DNA of 64,000 bases from Cololabis saira (Eukaryota > Chordata > Actinopteri > Beloniformes > Belonidae). The translations under genes and the position numbers were made by a program. The stretch covers positions 27,602,879 to 27,666,878 of the forward strand of contig NC_084596.1 of assembly GCF_033807715.1 (NCBI RefSeq), read 5' to 3'. This document shows, one piece after another, positions 50,601 through 60,439 of this stretch (positions are counted from its first letter, which is position 1; each line of letters starts with the position of its first letter). The notes under the pieces are model-generated. The model did no database searches, had not been told where the DNA came from, and saw nothing but the letters and a program-made list of their open reading frames with translations.

Positions 50601-53600
50601 TACACAACACCTACCTGACTCATATGGCTCCTCCTGCCAGTGTTAGCCCATGGGAGGGCTAAGCCTGGTTGATCCGGCCGCATGGGTGATCCCCCAGATC
50701 TGGCTCCATTAACCCACGCGCATACGAGGGACGCTGTACTCCTCCTTTTAACTTGTTCATACATGCATTTGAATCGCTCATCCAACAGGGTCAACCTGCC
50801 TTGAAAGACCTTACAAGGGGCAGCTGCTCCTGACAACATACTGTAGCTCCTAGGATCATTCAGGTGTGTAAACCCCCCAAATGAACTTGACCGTGGGGTT
50901 TAGCTTTCTAGAATATTTGAGTTCTTACCAATGCTCTCATTACAAGACTAGAGATGTCACGATGACTGATCCAGATTGAGGTCTTTTGGTTTATATACCT
51001 GAATCACCTTGATTTAGTTACATATGTGCAGCATGTTGATCTCTGCAGGATTATTGATTCCCATCATGCTTGTGTTGTTGGCAGAGATTACAGCCATGAC
51101 GGGGGGGGGGGGTCGCTTAAACCACATGTGTTGAAATGTCTTTGCTGAAAGCATTGTACCCTACATGAACTTATCCAGCTTTATTTATTTATTTATTTCA
51201 GATCCCCATTAGTTGCTGCCTCAGCAGCAACTATTCTTCCTGGGGTCCAACAGTACAAATATACATTTCTATAAAACTTACAGTACAAAATGTTAGTTAA
51301 ACAGAATAAAACTAAGTAGATAACAAGTACAAAGAACAACAACTAAAAAGAAAAACAAGACAAAAAACAAAAACAAATAAAAACTAAAGATAATAATAAG
51401 CAGAAAAAAATGAAAAAACAAGAATTTTTCTAAGTGAAAAAAAACAAATAACAACCAAAAACAGATAGATTAAAGATAAATCCAAGTACAACTAAAGATA
51501 AATAAGTTCATACTAAATGAGGCAAATACAAAAACAAAAACAAAGAAACGTATTTCAATAGAAGAAAATTTAAAAATAGTGAAAATAACCGGAAACGTCA
51601 CAAAACCTCAGCAAAATAAAATACTAAGAATTGAAATTAAATGCAGAACAAGAAAATATGTTTATTTATATAACACCTAACTCAATTAAATCAATAAGCT
51701 AAAACCATTAGACACAATCTAAAACAACCAGTTTCTTTTGAACTTCCTTTCTTAGTCTCCTCTTGAAGCCAACTCTAACTCTCTATCCAGCTTTAAGGGT
51801 CATTTAAAACTGGCTGTTATGAAAAGAAGTCAAAAGACATGGCTGAGAAGGTTTTGTTGTAGCACTGCATCCCAGCTATATTTAGACGACAGGAAGTCAT
51901 ATTCATTTTTCATCTTGAGGGAAAAGGAGCACGTTTTGTTTCATTTAAGTAAAGACAGATATTACTTCTGATAACATACCCGGATAATACGACAATCAGT
52001 AGTCAAAATACTTCTTGTCCAAGTTGACTCGAAGGGGCCAAGTAAGTCACTCTGCAGTTCCTCTACAACTCCTAAACACCAGAAGAAGAATGTATTCAGA
52101 GGAAACCGAAGACAAAACGAGTGACCTTTTTTGATAAATAAAGTATAACATGTTGCAGGGTTACATAGCTGTCCGATTCACCGTTCAGCGTGGTACCAGT
52201 TTGGCACCATCTTTAAATAATTGAATTGTTCTAGTGTGTGAAGTAACAGGTCAAATGGAAAAAGAGCAAAGCTGGGAAGGTGAAAGGGGGGAAATATTGC
52301 CGTCTATGGAAAGCCTTTGTTCAGTGAATCGACTCCCCTTTCAGAGGAGGGCTTAGGAACCGATTGGAACCAGGACAGTAGTCCAAACAAATGGGCCAGT
52401 CAGCTTGACCCAGCCGTGCATGTAAACGTACCGACTGTCCCTGTCAGCCATGCTTGCAGCAGACCAAGTGAATAATGATCTCAGGCATTAGTGCTTCTGC
52501 ATCATTAGCATTCTTTAGGGTTGGGAGGTTGGAGCTCGGCGGGAGGGCTCAAATTAACACTGTGGTGATAAGTGGCAGCGCTTCCTAGAAGAGTCACAAC
52601 ATTGACCCCCCCACCCCCCCAACACACACGCGCTCTCCAGACACACACACAACCCGCTGGTCACCACCAGCCCACCGTCCAGACCTCTGGCATTCCTCAG
52701 CTGTTCTCATAAAACATAGCGAGAGGCAAACCTCGGCCGTAGCCGTGGGATTTCTGGCCAAATTTGCCCTGTCTGAAAACTAGGTGAAGAAGCAAAGGTA
52801 ATCAAAAGCTTTCTTAAGGTGGAAAAGAAGGGAACAAAATGCCACAAAAGCCTGAAAGTTACCGGAGGCCAAGGCAGTGTTATTTTCCCTTTCAGCTTGT
52901 TTTTCTGTGCCAACTTCCCTGAAAGCAGTGATACCGATTAAACCTGTTAATATTTGATGACCTTCTCGCTGGTGTCCACCTGTGTGTACGCAGCTGTCGA
53001 GTCCAGTGATGGGCGAGCGGGTGTAACGCGGACTCCAAGTTTCCAAGGAAGGGATTTAATGGATCACACAGGCTTATGTAACTCAAGGTGGGGGGAGACG
53101 GAGGAGTACCGGGGCCCGAGGACGTTTCCCCAGCGTGTCCCGCAGTCCCAGGTGAATTCAGCGCATGTGCACACTAGGGCTGTGCGATTAATCGATTTTA
53201 AATCGTAATCGCGATTATGTAATTAGAACGATGTTAAAACGTGAAACTCGTAAAATCGATTTTTCACTTTTTTTTTTTACCTTGTCTGCACACATATTAA
53301 TGATTGATGGAAATACCTCTCAATACCTAGAAAATGTCTTGTTTTATTCAATTGGAAATATAACTTACTCTATGTTTGCAAGTGCTGATTTGCTGATTTT
53401 TTTTTTTCAGAGATAAAACTTTATATTTTATATTTTTTTAAACTTTTTTTCAACTTATTTTACAGAGTTTTGCACTTTATTCATTCATTTTTGGTTTAAT
53501 AAGAGCAAAGTTTGCACTTAAAGCCCAATGGGGCAAATGTTCAATAAAAAAACTGCATATTTTAAATAATTTCTTTGCCTTTTGTCAATTCACAAAATAA

Positions 53601-56600
53601 TCGTAATCGAAAATCGGATTTTGAGAGAAAAAAATCGAGATTTTATTTTTGGGCAAAATCGAACAGCCCTAGTGCACACGTTAGTCTCTTCTCTTGTGTC
53701 ATTCTGCCTTAAGCTGGGTTACATTTGTGTGTTTTCCTTGCAGAACCACATATTCTACAGAAGTGACGTTGCAGATTACAGAGTCCAGGGCCCAGATGTG
53801 GACGGCGGAGTCGAGGCTGCCAGTGAGATGACTCCACCCACTCCCGCCTTCCCCATCTCTCCGCCGACGCCTTACGGTGAGTGCGGCCCATTTTCACCAT
53901 CGTAGTTACCGGGTTTCTATCTGACAATTGAACTGTGTGTGACCTTCGTCCCATCCTGGTGTGTGTTTACAGTGAAAAACATGTCAGAACTGACCGACCT
54001 CCGGCAAATCCCGTCTCCCGGCACGCAGTCGTACGGAGGCTTCGGCACAAGTCACGGTGGGTTCAGAATTAATCCAATGTGCTGTCCCGCTCATCGATTT
54101 GTAAAAGGAAAACATTCCATGAAACTGAAAGAGATTGTTTCGGGTTTGATATATCTTAACAGTACACTGTTAACCCGAATAAGTTCAAAGAACTCAAACA
54201 TTTTTGTGTAACTGATTACACCAAAATATTTAAGTTATATTTTTAAATGATTTAAGTTTCCACAACTCCACAAAATTTTCTATTTTCCTCAACTCATAGT
54301 CTGTGGGAAATACACTCAAAATTGTTTAATATTCCTCAGCTCAGTCAATAATGTTTGAAAAAAATGAAAGCGACACCACTGTTACAGTTCAACCATTTTT
54401 TATTCAACACAATGTGCCACAATGTGTGAGATTGTTTCGGGTTTGATATATCTTAACAGAGGTTGCACAAAAGACAAAAAAAAAAAAAGACTTTTTTTTC
54501 TTTTCTGTATCTTTATTCTTGCTTGAACTTCAGAGAACTTCTTTTTTTTTTTACCTTGTCTGCACACATATTAATGATTGATACCATGACGGTAGAAACC
54601 AAAGGTATATATATGTGCATTATTACTATATTTAATATATATACGTATATATACGCATACATATGCATACACATACATAAATATACACATACAAACTTGA
54701 ACTTGAACTTCAGAGAACTTCAAAAGAGACGTTGAGGGAGAGGTACATACTTTGAGTGGTGGTGACATTCCTGTTGGTTCATCTTGTTCAGTATTTTGAG
54801 GGAAAGGAAAAAAACAAAGAAGGGAGATTCCTAACCGTTCTCTGAACTTGGAAGAATGTCCTTGTGGTAATGACTTGCACAACAAACTCGTCATGTCAGA
54901 CCTGATGCACAAACACAATCTCAAGTGGCACCAAACCCTCCTTTTTCAACCTCTTATTGGCTTGTTTCTATGGAGATCTACAGTATGTCTAAAGGTTGTG
55001 AGGCCTGGGAGCAGATCTGTGCTCCCACTGTGCCTCCTTCTACCTTAAGCATCCTGGCACCAAGCCCTGCATTCAGTTCTGCTGCGTCTCCATGGTTACC
55101 GTGGGTCAGGAACCTGGTATAGGGGAAAAACACAACTTTTCTTCCCCTGTGAAAGTGTCTCTGTGTATACAGAGGGGAAAAGGGAACGTGGATAACTCAT
55201 CAGTCTTTTCAGCTTTGCAACTATGATTTCTGTAAAAGTAACTCAGAAAAAACTGGAGACCGAGTTAAAACCTTTTGTGTTTCTGTTGATTTGTATTTGT
55301 ATTTGTATTTATTTATTTAGCACAATTTAAAAAAATAGTGCAAGGAGGGAACGAAGCCCAGAGGGCTTGTACAGAATTCCACCCCGTCATCTACTGTAAA
55401 CAGAAAATTAAATGTACAAACATAGGAAAACTCTAATTATAAACATGAAAAGAAAACAAGGATACATAATAGAGAATACATTGAGAAATTAGGACATGAG
55501 ATGTTTTTTCAGCAATTTTTTGAAGGATATAAATGACAATGTGGACCTCAGAGACATATCTAAATTGTTCCAGAGTTTAGGACCTCTAAATGAAATATTA
55601 AACTGATGAAAAGATGTTGGACAGAAGGGTAAATGTAGATTGACACTGTGTCTAGTTGAGTATGAATGCAAGTCAGATGAAAAACTAAAGAAATTATGAA
55701 AGGTGTCCGGAAGATCTTGCTTATTGTTTATAAACTTGTGCACAAATAAACATGAGTGAAAAACATTGAGTTGATTTGCCGCTTGAGGCTATACCCGACT
55801 TAGATAGGAATTATGATAGTATTATTTAAACTTCTAGACGGTGACCCTGCTCATTGATTTACTTTATACTGCGTATCGACTGAATAGCTCAAAGCCATGT
55901 GGGGTATCATTAGATTTTATCTCCACTAATCATATAAAAAGCAGAGCTTCCTTTTGTGCTCCACAGGGGTTGTTTTTTTTCAGATTTTCCTTGGCTATAT
56001 ATTTTATTTTCCATGGTTCTCCTTGTTCCAAATATGTTTTTTTTCTCTTCAAAGAAGAAATGCCATCAAGTGAATTCTTCTGTTTTGCATCCACACAGCG
56101 CCCCAGGGATGTTCTGATATCAGTCACGTTGGGATGGAAACTTTACCGGAGTCCTCCATGAACTGCCACAGGATGCTAAGTTCTGCATGTTCCCATCAGC
56201 AAACTGACAGGTAAAGATCTGACTTAGGGCATCATTCATTTTTTTTTAAATTTAGTAATAGTTTTTTGTTTTTACCTGATGGTAAAAGCAGATGTTTCAT
56301 AAAAATCATCATAATCATCGATTATTTTCTTCATTTGCTGCAACTCAAGCTCTTCCGTGAACCAGCCTTGGCCAGAACATCCCCTCCTGAGCCGGCACTC
56401 TTCCCTGAGCAGCTGTGCGTCCACCCGACAGCCCCTGCAGCATTCCCTGTCCCTGGACTACTGCCACCACTCTCCTCCGCTGCACCACCCCCACGTCCAC
56501 CCTGCTCCCAACGCCCACAGCTCTCCTCGCAGCAGCCAGCGGAGCCGCATGGCCTGCTACGCCCTCAGCCGGAGTCCCGCTCAAAGCTTTGACGAGCACG

Positions 56601-59242
56601 AGGACTCGGGCCAGTGCTACGGCACGGCCTGCCCCAGCATGGGCATCGCCAGGGGTCTTTTAACCTCCTTGGATGGGCAGAACCAGTCACAGACTCCTCC
56701 CATGCAGCCCCCACTTCTGCCGGAAAAGAAGCGGGTGTCGGATGGAGAGCATTCACTGGGGACGGCTTCTCCGGCCCTCAGCGGATTTTCCAGTCCACAC
56801 AGTGGGAGTTCCTTGAGTATTCCTTTCCCCAATGTGCTGCCCGACTTGTCGGCTCAGATGCCACACGCAACCTCACCTTTGCCAGGTAAGCTAGGGGTTG
56901 GAAGAAGGTACACTCTACCATGCTGTTGGCTTTTCCTATCAGGAAATAATAAAATCCTGGTCTTTACCAGGTCATGAAATTAGATATTTACCAAATTCTA
57001 TCAATCTTAGGCAAGGCAAGGCAAATGTATTTATATAGCACAATTCAACACAAGGTAATTCAAAGTGCTTTACATTGACATTAAAAGCGGCAAGACATAA
57101 TTAGACAGTAAATAACAAATAAGATTGAAAAAAATAAGAATAAGATGATAAGAAAAGAAGTAAAATAATGAAAAGCACAAGCTGTTAAAAATAAGGGCAG
57201 TAGAATACAGCAGGTACGTTTAATTTAGGAGTACGCTTGAGTAAAAAGTAATGTTTTTAACCCTGATTTAAAGGAGCTGACAGTTGTATCTTATCTTAAT
57301 CTAATCAATCTTATATGAACAACACATAAAATCACCCTTCATAATTATTTATTTCACCAAAAAGGAGCCAATCAGAAGCAGCATGTGCAAACTAAATAAA
57401 TAGCTTGTAAAAGCACCTTTAGGGACAATAACATGTTTTCAGATTTTCCTCGCCGCTCTCAGACATTGCTGTGGAGCAATTCCGGCTCAGACTCTTGTTT
57501 ACAACATCGCTTTGACTTTATTGAGGATTCCTGTAGTTTGTTTATGCACAGCTCTCCTAAAGTCCTGCCACAGCAGTTCAGCCGGGCTGAGGTCAGGACT
57601 TTGACTGGTCCATTGCGACAGCTTGATGCTTATCCTTTTTCAGCCATTCTGTTGTCGATTTATCCGAGAAACATTTGCTTGCTTTAGGTCATCGTCCCAC
57701 TTGATTATCCAGTTTGAGCCAAGTATTAACTTCTGCACAGATGCCTCATATTTAAGTACATGAATAATGTATGTAAAGAGAGGAGTTCATGGTGGACACG
57801 GCTGACTGCAGCGTGTTCAGATCACCACACCTGTGGATTAACACCAAATGTCTCCATTTTGCTTCTTATTCTGTGTAAAGGACGTTGTTCCAGGCGTCAT
57901 GTGGTTTAATGTGAAAAACAGCAGCTGTATTGAGTGCTTTTTGGTAATGGCCGTATAACCTTTTTTTAATTAATAGGCAGCCGCAGATTCTTCTCTAAGA
58001 TCTCTGCCGACGTCTTTCCTCCAGATCAGCAAACTGCCAAAACACAAGCTTTTAAAGAGGTCGTAACACATGTTACTCAAGTATATTTACCTAATAATTA
58101 CCCTGTTTTCCAGATGTGCTAGCTGTCAAGCAAGTTACGGTCAAGTTTGTACAGGACACATCGAAATTCTGGTACAAGCCAGATATCTCAAGGGATCAAG
58201 GTAGGAACCCCACATTTGCTTTTTCTGAGCATCAGCCAGGAGCCCACCTTTTTCTGCCTGTTTTAAAAGTGTTTTTTGTTTGTTTTTTTTCTTCATTCAG
58301 CTATTTCAGTCCTGAAGGACAAGGAGCCGGGCTGCTTCATCGTGCGGGACAGCCACTCCTTTAAGGGGGCCTACGGTCTGGCTATGAAGGTGGCGACACC
58401 GCCGCCGTCAGTTCTCCAACAGAGCAAAAAAGGTACGGTCCATGTGGTTAGGGCATGTTGATGTAAAATTGGTTTGTTGGAAGGATCATAGGAGCAGTAT
58501 TGATTTATTTGATACCACTCTTGCATTTGTTCATTATGCACAGAATCGTGTGGTACAATTAAATACTAAAAGACTGCAGAAATGCAGAAATTCGTTCCTT
58601 CCGTCTTCAACATTCCCCTTTAAAATATCTCGCTAAGTTGCTAAACTCCCCATGACACCACTTCAGGCCTTTGAGTTGTTAGGATTGTGCACATTGTTCC
58701 AGACAGAGCCGTGCACATCCACACGAGTCTTGCATGACACAACAACAGCCGCAGCATCTTCAGTTACAGCCCACTGTACTCACCCGCATTGTGGAACCTG
58801 AGAGTCCCCTTCTCTCTCTGTTTGTGTGTGAACTTTCATGATTATGTGTTTCTCTCCTGGGCATCACCGCGACGAAAACAAGCGGACCTCTCTTTTCCCG
58901 ATAGTCTTCGGTGTACGGCTAATGTTTCACCCCCCAAACAAAGGATATGCCGGCCCCATGAGCCTGTTCTGATCCCAGGGCATTCTTTAGGGAAGCTCCC
59001 TGCCCCACATAACTGTTCGATATAAAAGTTACAGTATATTCCCCTAACCATTGTCAAGATTGGGGTTTTTTTGTCTGTTTTTTTTATAGAAAGAAAACAA
59101 AGTCTAGAGAGGAAACTGTCCAAGCATTCTCTGGCTATGTGTCAACGCAAAAACAAAGACTGACTGAGCTATTTGCGACAGAGATTCACACATGAATTTT
59201 TGCTGAAAGACAGCTTTTTGTCCTTTTTTTTCTTAAACAGTT

Positions 59243-59316
<74 letters not shown>

Positions 59317-60358
59317 CAGGTGTGTGTGAAGCTCTTGTGAGTCAGCGTCTTCAGTCTTCGGTGTCTGCAGTAATTTTTGGTAATCTTCGGATTTAGATAA
59401 TCAAGCAGGAATTCTAATGGGGAGCTTCGACAACCGCTATTTAGACTTAGGACCATCAAATGAAAGGAGTTTTACCTTTTAAAAAACCTAAAACCTCATG
59501 AAGTTCATAGTGGCTCTACTGAATGCATTTATACTGCATCACATGCGCCAGTTACGTTAATGTCTAATGTCTACTTCAGTGTTGCTCAAATGGAATAAAA
59601 TGCACTTATGATATCAGGAGAATCATCATTCTATAAACCTACTGTACATGAACATGTTTTACAGGATCAAAACAGTTAGTGATGAATATGTTGTAGTTTT
59701 TCGCCATGTTGCGCACTGAACTTCGGTTACTTGAAGGAAACTGATAAATTCTGGAATGATAATATGGTATTTTTCCATTGATCTGAGAGCCCTGTAACTC
59801 CTTAAAGGTGTGAAACCTAACCCACCTCAAGGAGCACGGTTTTGTCCGAGCCTTTGTGTCGACATTCCTCACGTAGGATTGCTCTTGCACCTCTTGTACC
59901 GTGTGAATGTGTCCACTTAATATGTTTCACATAACTAGTGACAGCTGTGATCTCACGCTTGGTGGTACAGTGTATCTGTGGTGTCAGGCGGATGACATCT
60001 CCATGTTTCTTACAGGGGGAGATCTGTCCAACGAACTGGTGCGCCACTTCCTAATTGAGTGCACGCAGAAAGGAGTGCGGCTGAAGGGTTGTCCTAATGA
60101 GCCGTATTTTGGTAAGCACCTGTTCGGTTCAAACCTGCAGCCATCTTACAGGAGTGACATTTGTTTGAGTACGCTTTAAATACATATCGAGACTTCATGA
60201 GCAACACTGCCCTCTGCTGGTGTGTTTGCTGCATTGGTAGTTTGTTTTGTATAATCCCAAAAAATACTGTACAATGAGGTCTAGAGGTCCGTGTACTGTA
60301 CTATTATCCTTTTTCTTTCAAATTATGTCATATTTTTCAGTACGCTCAATAATAATTG

Positions 60359-60439
<81 letters not shown>

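Noticed and set aside
50664..50690. cctggttgatcc-type match to the 5' end of 18S rRNA
   Set aside because: Only about a dozen bases match and the following sequence is unrelated; coincidence.
53744..53766. Direct splice of tns3 exon 12 to exon 14
   Set aside because: Phase mismatch gives a stop codon within eight codons; inserting exon 13 (52994-53151) restores the frame.
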